Source of the DNA: CAYUMU01 sp964445985
GTDB taxonomy: Bacteria; Planctomycetota; Planctomycetia; Pirellulales; S012-138
Assembly (NCBI GenBank): GCA_964445985.1
Contig: CAYUMU010000001.1
Location: 62,001-126,000, forward strand
Length of the DNA: 64,000 nucleotides
Direction: 5' to 3'
Within the stretch, counting starts at the first letter, position 1. Each line of letters begins with the position of its first letter. The position numbers and the translations under genes are program-made. The notes below the pieces were generated by a model. It searched no databases, had not been told where the DNA came from, and was given only the letters and a program-made list of their open reading frames with translations. Shown here in pieces: positions 1-9,018 of this stretch.

Positions 1-2
1 GA

Positions 3-419
3 TCGGCGCCCCCGTCTCTTGTGCCGGATTTTATGAAAGATCTGCAATCAGACGACATTCAATTGCGGGCCGGCGCGACCTACGCTCTGGGGCTCATTGG
101 TCCGGCGGCCAAGGAGGCCCTGCCAGAAATCCGCAAGAACCTGACCTCGCGCGACCCAAAACTGCGGTTGGTTACCGTGTGGGCGCTGGTCCATATTTCT
201 CCCGAAGATCAGGCCTTGGTGCTGGCGGTGAAGCCGGTATTGGTTGCCGGGTTGCGTCACGAAGAGCCCATGGTGCGATACGAAGCAGTGCAAACGATTG
301 CCATGCTGGGAGCTGCCATGCAGGACGTGGTTCCTCGGCTGAAAGAAGTTGCCGAGAGCGATGAATCGGCCGAAGTTCGCCAGGCTGCGGCAAAAGCCGT
401 TGAGAAGCTGACCCAGTAG
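3..419 (+). CDS. HEAT-repeat protein, 5' end missing
   Basis: This frame is open from the window edge, so the gene very probably starts upstream. An in-frame GTG at 21 is the first possible start inside the window but has no Shine-Dalgarno sequence. The 130-odd residues form about three HEAT/PBS-lyase-like helical repeats, with recurring patterns such as LRAGATYALGLIG, VRYEAVQTIAMLG and VRQAAAKAVEKL. Repeats of this kind are protein-interaction scaffolds; no catalytic motif is seen. In planctomycetes they are often C-terminal parts of larger secreted proteins, as in the sulfatase at 5789-7654. A strong hairpin follows about 80 bases after the stop. Confidence 0.8.
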   Translation, partial: SAPPSLVPDFMKDLQSDDIQLRAGATYALGLIGPAAKEALPEIRKNLTSRDPKLRLVTVWALVHISPEDQALVLAVKPVLVAGLRHEEPMVRYEAVQTIAMLGAAMQDVVPRLKEVAESDESAEVRQAAAKAVEKLTQ

Positions 420-497
420 ATCGCTTACCGGGGCACTGTCTCGGCAAGTCTCGGCGGCTGCGCCGAACACGAAACCTCGCTTTGCCTTGAATCCCAC

Positions 498-530
498 AAG
501 AACCGCCGGAAGCTTCTTCCGGCGGTTCTT
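498..530 (+). terminator. Rho-independent-type terminator hairpin
   Basis: A perfect 15-bp inverted repeat (498-512 with 516-530) encloses a 3-base loop. It is GC-rich at the base and followed by a short T-containing tract. It lies between the HEAT-repeat gene and the PIG-L gene and would end the upstream transcript. Confidence 0.75.
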
Positions 531-602
531 TGCTTTGGTAAACTTCAGCTTTTCACCGTCGCCCGTCGTTGCCCCAACTTCCCCTAGCACCTTGATCTAA
601 CC

Positions 603-1421
603 ATGCCAGATTCTTTGCGTTTATTGATCTTGGGGGCTCATCCCGATGATGCCGAGGTTCACTCCGCTGGATTGGCCGCGATGTATCGCCAACTAGGCCA
701 CGACGTGCGGATCGTGTCGGTTACCAACGGCGATGCCGGTCACCATGAAATGCGCGGCGAGGCACTGGCCCTGCGCCGCCGGGCCGAAGCCGCGGCGGCT
801 GGCAACGTGATTGGCGCCAGCTACGTTACCTGGGACAACCACGATGGCACGTTGCAGCCCACTTTGGACGTGCGGCATCAGGTGATTCGCGAGATCCGCG
901 CCTATCGGCCGGATTTGGTGCTGACGCATCGCACCAACGACTACCACCCCGATCACCGGGCCGTGGGGAACGTGGTTCGCGATGCTTCTTATATGGTGAC
1001 GGTTCCGGCCGTGGTGCCCGAGGTGCCTGTGCTGCGAAAAGATCCGGTCGTGGCGTACATGCCGGATCGATTCACCAAGCCCTATCCGCTGCAGCCCGAC
1101 GCCGTGGTCGACATCACCGCCTATATCGAAACTGCCGTGGACATGCTGGCTTGCCATGAGTCGCAGGTTTTTGAATGGCTACCGTTCAACCAGCGCAAGC
1201 TGCATGAGGTCCCAACAGACGCACGGGAGCGGCGGAACTGGCTGCGCGATTGGTATCTGGAGCGGATCCGCGCGCAAGCCGATCGGTATCGCGATCGCCT
1301 GATCGAAACCTACGGACGCGAGCGCGGCACGGCCATTGCGTTCTGCGAAGCGTACGAAATCAGCGAGTATGCGGCGCCGGCCGATGCGGAATCGCTACGG
1401 CAACTTTTCCCTGTGCTGTAG
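603..1421 (+). CDS. PIG-L family N-acetyl-sugar deacetylase
   Basis: A zinc-dependent de-N-acetylase of the PIG-L/LmbE family. The hallmark AHPDD motif is at residues 12-16 (likely ligands H13 and D16), and the second metal motif HPDH at 115-118 supplies H118. At 272 residues it is normal for the family (about 220-300). There is no signal peptide, so it is probably cytoplasmic. Family members deacetylate GlcNAc-type substrates, including the bacillithiol precursor GlcNAc-malate (BshB), mycothiol precursors and antibiotic intermediates. No thiol-pathway partner gene lies nearby, so the substrate cannot be assigned. It converges on the kinase gene at 1455-2567 with a 33-base gap. Confidence 0.85.
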   Translation: MPDSLRLLILGAHPDDAEVHSAGLAAMYRQLGHDVRIVSVTNGDAGHHEMRGEALALRRRAEAAAAGNVIGASYVTWDNHDGTLQPTLDVRHQVIREIRAYRPDLVLTHRTNDYHPDHRAVGNVVRDASYMVTVPAVVPEVPVLRKDPVVAYMPDRFTKPYPLQPDAVVDITAYIETAVDMLACHESQVFEWLPFNQRKLHEVPTDARERRNWLRDWYLERIRAQADRYRDRLIETYGRERGTAIAFCEAYEISEYAAPADAESLRQLFPVL

Positions 1422-1454
1422 CTGTCCCCCCCTCCCCCGCAGGCGTGGTTCATT

Positions 1455-2567
1455 TTAAACATGTTGGCGCGCCGCAGCCCTAAAGCTATTCCAGCCGGTG
1501 GCTGCCAGGTTGGTCGATAACGCGCTGAGTTGCTGCTGGCAGAAATCGCGAATACGGTCGCGGCAGGGCTCATCGGTGAGGTACTCCACGGGGCTCTTTC
1601 CATCAAGCCGGGCCCAGGCGCAGGCCGCCAGGTGCAACACGCCGCGCCGCTGCAACTCGGCGAACTCGACCGCAGTGATCCGCGGGGCAAGGCACGACTG
1701 GTAACTGCGCCAAAATTCCTCCATCAGGTTCCACAGTGGATCGACCAGGTCCGGAGCCGTGACGGCGTAGTAGTTGGCTTTAAGAAACAGGTGGCTGAGG
1801 AAAAAGCCCAGGTCGAAGGCCGGATCGCCGAAGTGGCCGGTTTCAAAATCGACCATCATCAGCCCTCCGGACGAAACGAGCAAATTCTTAGGGCTGAAGT
1901 CCGCATGCACCAAGGCGAGCAGGTTTTGGGAGACGCTATCGATAAGTTCTCGCAGCGGTTCGGCGAAACGCGGATGGGCGGCGGCCAGCGTGCGATAATA
2001 GGGATCGAGGCGGAGGTCGTCGAACAGGCCGCGATCGGCGAGGGAAGTCGCCAGAACAGGGGACTGCCAACTCCCCGCGTGCAGCCTGCCGAGCAATCGA
2101 CCACAGGCGGCGGCGATCTGCGGCTCGAGCTGGCCAGCGAGCAATTGTTGCTTCCAAGTTTGATGATCCGCCGGAGCGGCCGACATGGCGAAACAGTAGT
2201 TGTCGCGATCTTCCCAAAGAATGGTGGGAACCGAGGCCGACAGTCGGGATAGTCGGGAATGACTCTCTGCACCGTCGTTGCGGTATTCCCGTTCGGAAGA
2301 CGAGCTTTGATCGAGCAATTGGCGGCATTGGCGAAGAACTTCCACCTCTCGCCAGATGCGGTCCACGCGGCAGAACCAGGGCTGCGCCACGCGGAGTTGT
2401 TCGCGCGCCTGTTTCACCACAAAATCGCTGCCGCCTGCAACCATGACGTAAAAAACCGCGTTCGAAACTCCGCCGGAAAGCGTTTGAATGCGGGCCACGC
2501 CGCCAGCGGGCAGGCGATGTTGCTCGCGGAGATAGGCCGCGAGGTTCCCGTCGTCGAGCAGGTGCAT
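1455..2567 (-). CDS. Phosphotransferase of the APH / methylthioribose-kinase-like fold
   Basis: A 370-residue kinase-like protein. VHADFSPKNLLV supplies the catalytic loop (Asp plus Asn), and DFETGHFGDPAFD supplies the metal-binding Asp of the DFE motif. Near the N-terminus LSGGVSNAVFYV matches the nucleotide loop and VVKQA carries the ATP-binding Lys. Relatives phosphorylate aminoglycosides, methylthioribose, choline or other small alcohols. A Ser/Arg-rich stretch at about residues 88-112 looks like an inserted linker. It is the last gene of a minus-strand run behind three sulfatases (26 bases after the sulfatase at 2594), so a role in using a released sugar or alcohol is possible but unproven. 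No clear ribosome binding site precedes the ATG. Confidence 0.7.
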   Translation of the reverse strand: MHLLDDGNLAAYLREQHRLPAGGVARIQTLSGGVSNAVFYVMVAGGSDFVVKQAREQLRVAQPWFCRVDRIWREVEVLRQCRQLLDQSSSSEREYRNDGAESHSRLSRLSASVPTILWEDRDNYCFAMSAAPADHQTWKQQLLAGQLEPQIAAACGRLLGRLHAGSWQSPVLATSLADRGLFDDLRLDPYYRTLAAAHPRFAEPLRELIDSVSQNLLALVHADFSPKNLLVSSGGLMMVDFETGHFGDPAFDLGFFLSHLFLKANYYAVTAPDLVDPLWNLMEEFWRSYQSCLAPRITAVEFAELQRRGVLHLAACAWARLDGKSPVEYLTDEPCRDRIRDFCQQQLSALSTNLAATGWNSFRAAARQHV

Positions 2568-2593
2568 GGAGGAACAAGGGGGGAGGAAGCGAA

Positions 2594-4249
2594 TTAGGGC
2601 TGGGAACGTTTAGGGTTGGGGTTGGGCTTGCGCGTGTTCTGAGGAAGCGGACCAGCCAGGGGCGGGGTCTCGAAATATTTACCGTCTTCCACCATGCGAG
2701 GATCGCCGCTTCGTTGCAGTTCGTTGAGCAACTCCACGCGCAGGTATTGACGAATCCAGTCGAAAGCCGGATCGGCGGCCAGGTTCTTCATTTGATGGGG
2801 GTCTTGCTTCAGGTCGAATAGCTCTTCGGCTGGCCGTTTGCCGTAGGCATGATCGAAGTAGGGCTTCCATTGAGGATCGTTGCGCTGCAGCACAAGCCAG
2901 GCCTTGGTGGGGCCGGCGTCTTCGTCGGGTAATGTCACGCGAGTGTTTTCGGTGATTTCTTCGGCCGTGGGCGGGTTATCGCCATCGAGGCGGTAGGGAT
3001 CACCCAGCGGATAGCGGTCGGGCCGAAAGTTGATGACGTACAGGTGATTGGCCGTGCGGATGGCCCTCTGCGGGTAAGGCAAATTGCCAGCACGGGCACT
3101 TTCCACATGTCGCTCGCGCCCCGTGAAGGCCGCGGTTCGCGTGGGATCGACCTGTCCTTGCTTATTTGACTTGAGCACCGGCCACAGGCTGCGAGCCGTC
3201 ATCACCTCGGGGATGGCAACTTTGCCAGCTTCGAGAAAGGTGGGAGCCAGGTCGGGCAGGATCGTAAAATCATCCACCACGCGACCCCCCTCAACGCCAG
3301 GACCAGCAATGGCAAGCGAGACGGCCGTGCCAAAGTCGTACAGGTTGCACTTGCCGTGCGGGAATCCGGGGGCGCCGTGGTCGCCGCTGACCACAATCAG
3401 CGTGTTGTCGTACTGTTTCTGCTGCTTCAGTTCATCGATCAGCACGCCCAGCGAAGCATCGAAGGCGGCGATTTCGCCGAAATAGTCGGCCAGATCTTCG
3501 CGGACTTCGGGCACGTCGGGCAGGAAGGGTGGCATCTTTCCCTTCAAGTCGGCGGGGTTGATACCCCACAAAGCCTGACCGGAGCCTTTCACCCACTTGC
3601 GATGCACGTTGGTGGGGCCGAACCAAAAGCAGAAGGGCCAATCGGGTTTACCGTCGGCGAGAAACGCCTGAAAGTTGCCGCGAACTTCGCCCAGCAGTTT
3701 GGCTTTGGCGGCTTCGACCGTGAGGCCGTTGGCAACCATGGCCGTCGCTTGCTGCGAGAACTGGTTGATGGCGCGGCCTGACTTTTCGTAAGCATGAGCT
3801 TGCTGACCGTAGGGCGCATCGGCAGGGGAACCGGGGCTCCAGACTTTATGGCTCTTGCCAATATGGTATCCGGCTTCTTCAAGCAGCAGCGGATAGGCGG
3901 GAATGGCGGGATCCCATACCGCGCCTTGCAAAATCGCCCCCCGGCCGGTTCGCCAGAAGTATTGGCCAGAAAGCAGGGAACTGCGGCAGGGAGTACACGA
4001 GGGGGCGTTCACGAATGCGTTGCGGAACAAAACGCCGCCGGCGGCCAGGCGGTCGAAGTTAGGCGTTCGCACCACATCGTTTATTCCGCCGGGTCCATCG
4101 GCCTGAGCGTAGGCGCCAGCGTATCGCCCCCAATCGTCGGCGAAGACAAAGAGAATGTTGGGACGCGGATTCTCGGCGGCGCCGGCCACGCTGGCAAGAC
4201 ACAGGATAGCGCAAAATCCAAGCAATTTGGTCAGGTTGGCGATTCGCAT
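2594..4249 (-). CDS. Secreted sulfatase (type I, heparan-N-sulfatase-like)
   Basis: An arylsulfatase-superfamily hydrolase. The ATG at 4249 is preferred to an in-frame start 81 bases upstream because it opens directly on a signal peptide, with cleavage around residue 24 after AGA. The metal site begins with NILFVFADDW at 31-40. The CTPCR motif at 85-89 fits the C-x-P-x-R signature in which Cys is converted to formylglycine by a maturase not present here. VVSGDHGAPG further on supplies the late metal ligands. At 551 residues it is typical for the family. It removes sulfate from an unknown polysaccharide or glycan outside the cytoplasm. It lies 85 bases after the next sulfatase, in a likely operon. 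Confidence 0.88.
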   Translation of the reverse strand: MRIANLTKLLGFCAILCLASVAGAAENPRPNILFVFADDWGRYAGAYAQADGPGGINDVVRTPNFDRLAAGGVLFRNAFVNAPSCTPCRSSLLSGQYFWRTGRGAILQGAVWDPAIPAYPLLLEEAGYHIGKSHKVWSPGSPADAPYGQQAHAYEKSGRAINQFSQQATAMVANGLTVEAAKAKLLGEVRGNFQAFLADGKPDWPFCFWFGPTNVHRKWVKGSGQALWGINPADLKGKMPPFLPDVPEVREDLADYFGEIAAFDASLGVLIDELKQQKQYDNTLIVVSGDHGAPGFPHGKCNLYDFGTAVSLAIAGPGVEGGRVVDDFTILPDLAPTFLEAGKVAIPEVMTARSLWPVLKSNKQGQVDPTRTAAFTGRERHVESARAGNLPYPQRAIRTANHLYVINFRPDRYPLGDPYRLDGDNPPTAEEITENTRVTLPDEDAGPTKAWLVLQRNDPQWKPYFDHAYGKRPAEELFDLKQDPHQMKNLAADPAFDWIRQYLRVELLNELQRSGDPRMVEDGKYFETPPLAGPLPQNTRKPNPNPKRSQP

Positions 4250-4334
4250 GGGGGATGACTTTTTTGGGAAGATAGTCTGTTGAACGTGACGCGTCGCGAA
4301 GCGCAACGGATTGATTGTGCCAACGAACACGAAC

Positions 4335-5717
4335 TTACTTTTCGGTCCAAGTGGTTTGCACCTGGCGATCGTGAACCAGCCACCAGGCAGCGATTTTCTC
4401 GGCTAGCTTGGCCACGACTTCGGGATTTTCGGCCGCCAGGTTATGCAATTCCTGGGGATCGGCCAGCAAATCGTAGAGTTGTGGGCGGCGTTCGGTGCGC
4501 GGATGACTGCTGGCATATCGGCCGAGTTGCCCATCGTAGGTGAGCAGCAACTTCCACTTGCCCTGGATCACCCAGCGGAAGAGCAGCGAGGCCTCGGGGT
4601 TGCTCACATCGGCAATGTCGTGGGCAAACGTTTCACCATAAATGGCGTCGCGCTCCAGCGGTTTGCCATCTTTCAAGAGCGGCAACAGGTTGAGGCCGGG
4701 AAGTCCTTCAGGCAACTTAGCCCCCGTGGCCGCGGCCATGGTGGGGAAAATATCGATGCTGCTGATCAGCGTATCGCGTTTGCCGGGAGAAATGACGCCT
4801 GGCCACGAGAACATGATGGGTTGCCGGGTGCCACCTTCGTTGGGCGATTGCTTGGAACGCAGCGCGTAGTTCTTGGACTTGGGATCCTGAATCCAGCCGT
4901 TGTCACAAATGTAAACGAACAGGGTGTTGTCGGTGAGGCCGGCCTTATCGATATGGTCGATCAGCTGACCGCAAGTTTCGTCAAACCACTCGCACATGGC
5001 GTAGTAGTTGGCCACGTGCGGCGATTCGACCTTGTCGCGGTATTTGGCCAGCAAGCGTTCGGGCGGGTTGTGTGGCGAGTGCGGCAAAAACGGGGCGTAC
5101 CACAGGTAGAACGGCTTTTGCTCACGGGCGGCCATGTCGACAAAGTCGAACACGGGCTGCATGCCTTGGCGACCAATGACGAGGCCATCGTCTCCATGGC
5201 GGCCGCCGCGTTCGGGAAAGCCACGCGTCATGCCGTGCGTAAAGCCTCCTCGTTGGTACGACCCCTCCCACCATTTGCCTGACTGATGGCTCAAGTATCC
5301 TTGCTCGGCGAGCAACCGCGGCAAGGTAACGTGCTTATCGATATTGCTGATGAGTCGCTCACGCAGGTCGGCGTACTTAGGCGAGTTGGCGGGCGCCAGT
5401 GTCAGCGAGGGATCGTTGCCGGTGATGCCATGTTGGTGCGCGTACAAGCCCGTGGCCAAGGTGGCCAGCGATGGGCGACAGAGCGCCGTGGGCACGTAAC
5501 CGCGAGTGAAGACGGCGCTCCGCTCGGCCAAACGATCGAGATGGGGTGTTTGGATGAACGGGTGGCCCATAAAGCTGTAATCGGTATACGCCTGATCGTC
5601 GGACAACAGCAGCACAATGTTGGGCGGTCTCTGATCAGGCTCGTTCTTGTCGGCGGCCTGGAGTGGCTGAATCAGCACGGCAACTGCGGCGCACAGCATC
5701 AAGATCAACGATTTCAT
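4335..5717 (-). CDS. Secreted sulfatase (type I)
   Basis: A 460-residue sulfatase with an N-terminal signal peptide (residues 1-21). The ATG at 5717 has a purine-rich GAGAGAG tract just upstream and removes a 13-residue non-signal leader, so it was chosen. NIVLLLSDDQ at 33-42 holds the first metal-binding Asp pair. The active-site motif is CRPSLATLATG from residue 80: Cys is present, but Arg is at +1 rather than +4, a variant found repeatedly in planctomycete sulfatases (recalled, not searched). The substrate is unknown. It is the middle gene of the three-sulfatase run. Confidence 0.87.
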   Translation of the reverse strand: MKSLILMLCAAVAVLIQPLQAADKNEPDQRPPNIVLLLSDDQAYTDYSFMGHPFIQTPHLDRLAERSAVFTRGYVPTALCRPSLATLATGLYAHQHGITGNDPSLTLAPANSPKYADLRERLISNIDKHVTLPRLLAEQGYLSHQSGKWWEGSYQRGGFTHGMTRGFPERGGRHGDDGLVIGRQGMQPVFDFVDMAAREQKPFYLWYAPFLPHSPHNPPERLLAKYRDKVESPHVANYYAMCEWFDETCGQLIDHIDKAGLTDNTLFVYICDNGWIQDPKSKNYALRSKQSPNEGGTRQPIMFSWPGVISPGKRDTLISSIDIFPTMAAATGAKLPEGLPGLNLLPLLKDGKPLERDAIYGETFAHDIADVSNPEASLLFRWVIQGKWKLLLTYDGQLGRYASSHPRTERRPQLYDLLADPQELHNLAAENPEVVAKLAEKIAAWWLVHDRQVQTTWTEK

Positions 5718-5788
5718 CGGTGCGTTTCTCTCTCTCAACTTTTTGATGGCCGCCAAAAACGGCTGCGGCGAGCCGGGTTGAATGTATT

Positions 5789-7654
5789 CTACTTGGAGGA
5801 CATGTTCGACGCTGGAGACAAGCTCAATAGGTAAGTCGGGATTCGATCGGCCGGTTCTTTGAGCTTGAGATTCTTGACCAAGGCCTGGGCCTGGGCGAGC
5901 GGCACTTGGCCCGCCTGCACCATTTCGTCCAGCGTATTCAAAGCGGCCAGTACTTCGTAAGGATCGTGAGACGGGTGGTTGGCAATGATATCGGCCAAGG
6001 CTTTCTCGGCGGCTTTCGCTTCGTCCAGGAAAGCCAGGGCTTGCGCGGCCGCGATGCGAACATCGGCCGCTTCGTCTGCCAGCGAGGCTTGCAACTCTTC
6101 TTTGGCGGGCGCGGCCTTATCTTCCAAGACGCGGCAGCCGAGGGCGCCCCAGTAGCGAATTACGGGGTTTTTGTCGGCCAGCGCGGCCTGCAACTTGGGC
6201 AGTTGCACGGGATCTCGCGACGTGGCGAGATTGGCCAGGCTAATGATCCGCTCGAGAGGATATTCTTCGCTGTGAGCGTAATCGTAAATGGTTCGTCCGC
6301 CAGCCAGCGAGACAAACATGCCTTCGGGGATGAAACCCACATCGCGCATGTCGAGCATTTCCCGTTCCAGCGTGCGGCGCATGTTATTCAGCCGCTCAGC
6401 GTGGGCGGGGTCGTCGGCCAGGTTGTTAAGTTCGTGGGGATCGGCGGCGATATCGTATAGTTCTTCGGAAGGCTTGGGCTTCCAGTAAGCGGCTTGCGCA
6501 GGGTTGCACTTGCCGGCCTGATAGGCCGCGAACCATGAGCCCATGCCAGGCATTACCCGGAATGGGTAGGAGTAGTGCTGCCCCCAACGAAGTTGCGGCG
6601 AGTAATTGCGAACATAGCGAAAATTACGATCACGGATCGCGCGGACGTTGTCGTAGCGTTCGTCCATCCTTCCGCGAAACAAGAAGACGTGATCGCGCGG
6701 CGAATCGGCGCCGGGTCCGAGAAACGCCTTGCCTTGGTAGTTCTTGGGGATCGGCACGCCTGTCAGACTGAATACCGTGGGGGGCAGATCCACAAAACTG
6801 ACCGGTTGCTCAACCCACTCGCCAGCGGCGACGGGGGCCAGCTTGGCATACTTCGGGGGGAAGCGAACGATCATCGGCACGCGCGTGCCCGTATCATGGA
6901 TGTTGCGCTTGCCGCGCGGGAGCGCTCCGCCGTGGTCCGAGTAGTAGAACACGATCGTGTTCTCGGCATCGCCCGACTTCTCCAATTCGTCGAGCAGCTT
7001 GCCAACCTGCTGGTCCATGATCGTCATTTGATCGTAGTAATTGGCCCAATCGTGCCGTAGCTCGGGCGTATCGGGGTGATAGGGGGGTAGCTTGATCTTC
7101 TCAGGGGGGATTCGATAGCTGGTCTTATTTTTCTTGGGGGCCACCTGGCTTTCGTGGCTGGAGGTAAGATTGAAAACGGCAAAAAACGGCTGCCCTGGCG
7201 AACGATTGTTGTAATGCGCCATCGCACTGCTGTCGTTCCACACTTGGGCGACATTCGCCACGTTGTAGTCGGTTTTGGAGTTGTTGGCGCAGTAGTAGCC
7301 GGCAGCCCGGAGATGCTCTGGGTAGAGCTTGAACTCATTCGGGATCGCCACACGACTGCGATGGTGCTGCACGCCGAGCGAGCATCCGTACATGCCGGTG
7401 ATCAGCGTCGTGCGGGCCGTGGAGCATACCGGTGCGTTGGCAAACGCGTTGCGATACCGCACCCCTTCGGCAGCCAAGCGGTCAAGGCGCGGAGTCAGGG
7501 CCTGCTCATCGCCGTAGCAACCCAGGTAAGGGCTATTGTCTTCGCTGGTGATCCAGAGAATGTTCGGCCGCTCGGCAGCAGCAACGGATGTCGCCGCGGG
7601 ACCAGCGAAAAATGGCGAGAGCAGTACGAGCAAACACAGCAAACGGCGTGTCAT
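5789..7654 (-). CDS. Secreted sulfatase fused to C-terminal HEAT repeats
   Basis: A 621-residue protein that starts at the ATG at 7654, which gives a clean signal peptide (residues 1-27); the much longer upstream open frame is shadow coding. The sulfatase domain covers about residues 28-475: NILWITSEDN with the metal ligands, the active-site Cys at 77 in CSTAR, and YYSDHGG for the late ligands. Position +2 after Cys is Thr instead of the usual Pro or Ala. From about residue 480 to the end the protein is helical HEAT-like repeats (for example NPVIRYWGALGCRVL and DVRIAAAQALAFL), probably for substrate or protein contact. It is the first gene of the sulfatase run. Confidence 0.87.
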   Translation of the reverse strand: MTRRLLCLLVLLSPFFAGPAATSVAAAERPNILWITSEDNSPYLGCYGDEQALTPRLDRLAAEGVRYRNAFANAPVCSTARTTLITGMYGCSLGVQHHRSRVAIPNEFKLYPEHLRAAGYYCANNSKTDYNVANVAQVWNDSSAMAHYNNRSPGQPFFAVFNLTSSHESQVAPKKNKTSYRIPPEKIKLPPYHPDTPELRHDWANYYDQMTIMDQQVGKLLDELEKSGDAENTIVFYYSDHGGALPRGKRNIHDTGTRVPMIVRFPPKYAKLAPVAAGEWVEQPVSFVDLPPTVFSLTGVPIPKNYQGKAFLGPGADSPRDHVFLFRGRMDERYDNVRAIRDRNFRYVRNYSPQLRWGQHYSYPFRVMPGMGSWFAAYQAGKCNPAQAAYWKPKPSEELYDIAADPHELNNLADDPAHAERLNNMRRTLEREMLDMRDVGFIPEGMFVSLAGGRTIYDYAHSEEYPLERIISLANLATSRDPVQLPKLQAALADKNPVIRYWGALGCRVLEDKAAPAKEELQASLADEAADVRIAAAQALAFLDEAKAAEKALADIIANHPSHDPYEVLAALNTLDEMVQAGQVPLAQAQALVKNLKLKEPADRIPTYLLSLSPASNMSSK

Positions 7655-7917
7655 GGCGAGCAGCTTTCTTACCCAAAATGGCCTAACGCGCGGGGGGGAA
7701 ATGGCCGGGGGTGTTTGTTTGTTGGAGCGACCGTTACCCTTTCCCCATGGTCCTTCCGCTCTCGAATATACTCGCCGCCGCAGCGCGTCGCGAGCCTTGA
7801 ACGGATGTTGCTTCTTCGCCCCGCTCGCTGGCATACTCGGCGAACTGGCAGTAGAACCTGCGGTAGCCGAGGCATTGAGTGCACGGTGGAACGAATTTCG
7901 TCGGCGGAGGTAACCTG

Positions 7918-8862
7918 ATGACGCTGCTGTATACCGACCCGAAGTTCCTGGAACACAAAACAGGACAGCATCCAGAACACCCCAAACGGTTGGAACACAT
8001 CGTGGCCCGCCTGACGGAGCAAAAACTGATCGAACGCTGTACCCGGCCGGAGTGGAAAGCGGCGAGCGTGGAGCAACTGTGCGGCGTGCACGACGCGCGA
8101 TACGTGGCCGAGGTAGAACAGATGGCCCGGCAGGGGGGTGGCCGGCCCGACGCCGACACCGTGGTTTCGCCGGCCTCGTACGATGTGGCCTGCTATGCGG
8201 CCGGGGCGTCGCTCGACGCCGTGCGGCGCGTGGTCGGGGGCGAGGATCGCAACGCGCTCTGCCTGGTTCGCCCACCGGGTCACCATGCCCTGCGTGAAGA
8301 CGCCATGGGCTTTTGCCTGTTCAACAACGTGGCCGTGGCGGCAACCTATGCCCAACAGGCATTGGGCATCGAGCGCGTGCTGATCGTGGACTGGGACGTG
8401 CATCATGGCAACGGCACGCAAGACGCGTTCTGGGAAGATAGCACCGTGGGTTTCTTCTCCATCCATCGATTTCCATTTTACCCCGGGAGCGGGAGCGATT
8501 CCGAGACGGGCGCCGGCCAGGGATTGGGGGCCACCTGCAACGTGCCGGTGACGTTTGGAACCTCGCGCGAGAAGTACTTCGATCAATTCCGCGCGCAATT
8601 AGAAGCGTTTGCCAAGCGAGTCCGTCCGCAAATCGTGCTGCTCAGCGCCGGCTTTGACAGCCATGCCGAAGACCCCGTGGGATCGCTGGGGCTGGCGACG
8701 GAAGACTTTGCCGATCTCACGCAGTTCATGTGCGACCTGGCGGCCAGCCATTGCGACGGCAAGCTGGTAAGCCTGCTCGAAGGTGGCTACAACCCACGGC
8801 GATTGGCCGAGTGCGTGGATTTACACTTGCGCGGCCTGCTGAAGAACGCCGCGAAGGATTAG
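7918..8862 (+). CDS. Histone-deacetylase-family amidohydrolase
   Basis: A 314-residue zinc amidohydrolase of the HDAC / acetoin-utilization / acetylpolyamine amidohydrolase superfamily. The ATG at 7918 follows a GGAGG at 7906-7910 with 7-base spacing, which fixes the start. Signatures are HPEHPKR (19-24), RPPGHHA with the catalytic His pair (122-123), DWDVHHGNGT with metal ligands D160 and H162, and LSAGFDSHAEDP with the third ligand. There is no signal peptide, so it acts in the cytoplasm on an acetylated amine or lysine. The substrate cannot be read from context; relatives deacetylate polyamines, acetyl-CoA synthetase or other proteins. It is transcribed divergently from the sulfatases. Confidence 0.88.
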   Translation: MTLLYTDPKFLEHKTGQHPEHPKRLEHIVARLTEQKLIERCTRPEWKAASVEQLCGVHDARYVAEVEQMARQGGGRPDADTVVSPASYDVACYAAGASLDAVRRVVGGEDRNALCLVRPPGHHALREDAMGFCLFNNVAVAATYAQQALGIERVLIVDWDVHHGNGTQDAFWEDSTVGFFSIHRFPFYPGSGSDSETGAGQGLGATCNVPVTFGTSREKYFDQFRAQLEAFAKRVRPQIVLLSAGFDSHAEDPVGSLGLATEDFADLTQFMCDLAASHCDGKLVSLLEGGYNPRRLAECVDLHLRGLLKNAAKD

Positions 8863-8923
8863 CGATGTGAATCCCCACGACTGTCCGATCTTCCCCTGGC
8901 ACCGGTCGCGCTGGCCGGAATGC

Positions 8924-8955
8924 CCAACCGCCGGAGCGCTGGCCCCGGCGGTTGG
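8924..8955. terminator. Bidirectional terminator-like hairpin
   Basis: An 11-bp perfect inverted repeat (8924-8934 with 8945-8955) with a 10-base loop. It lies between the convergent HDAC-family gene and the secreted-protein gene at 9019. There is no long T tract, so termination is inferred mainly from its position. Confidence 0.55.
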
Positions 8956-9018
8956 TGACTTGTCGTACGGCGATTGCGGACCTTCTTTGCTCGAAGGCCG
9001 CCGCATATTCGTCAGGTT

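Noticed and set aside
4443..5282. A 279-codon plus-strand frame across a sulfatase gene
   Set aside because: Shadow of the minus-strand sulfatase with its signal peptide and active-site motif.
7655..8275. A long N-terminal extension of the third sulfatase
   Set aside because: The upstream sequence is Arg/Pro-rich and antisense to the HDAC-family gene; the ATG at 7654 opens a proper signal peptide.
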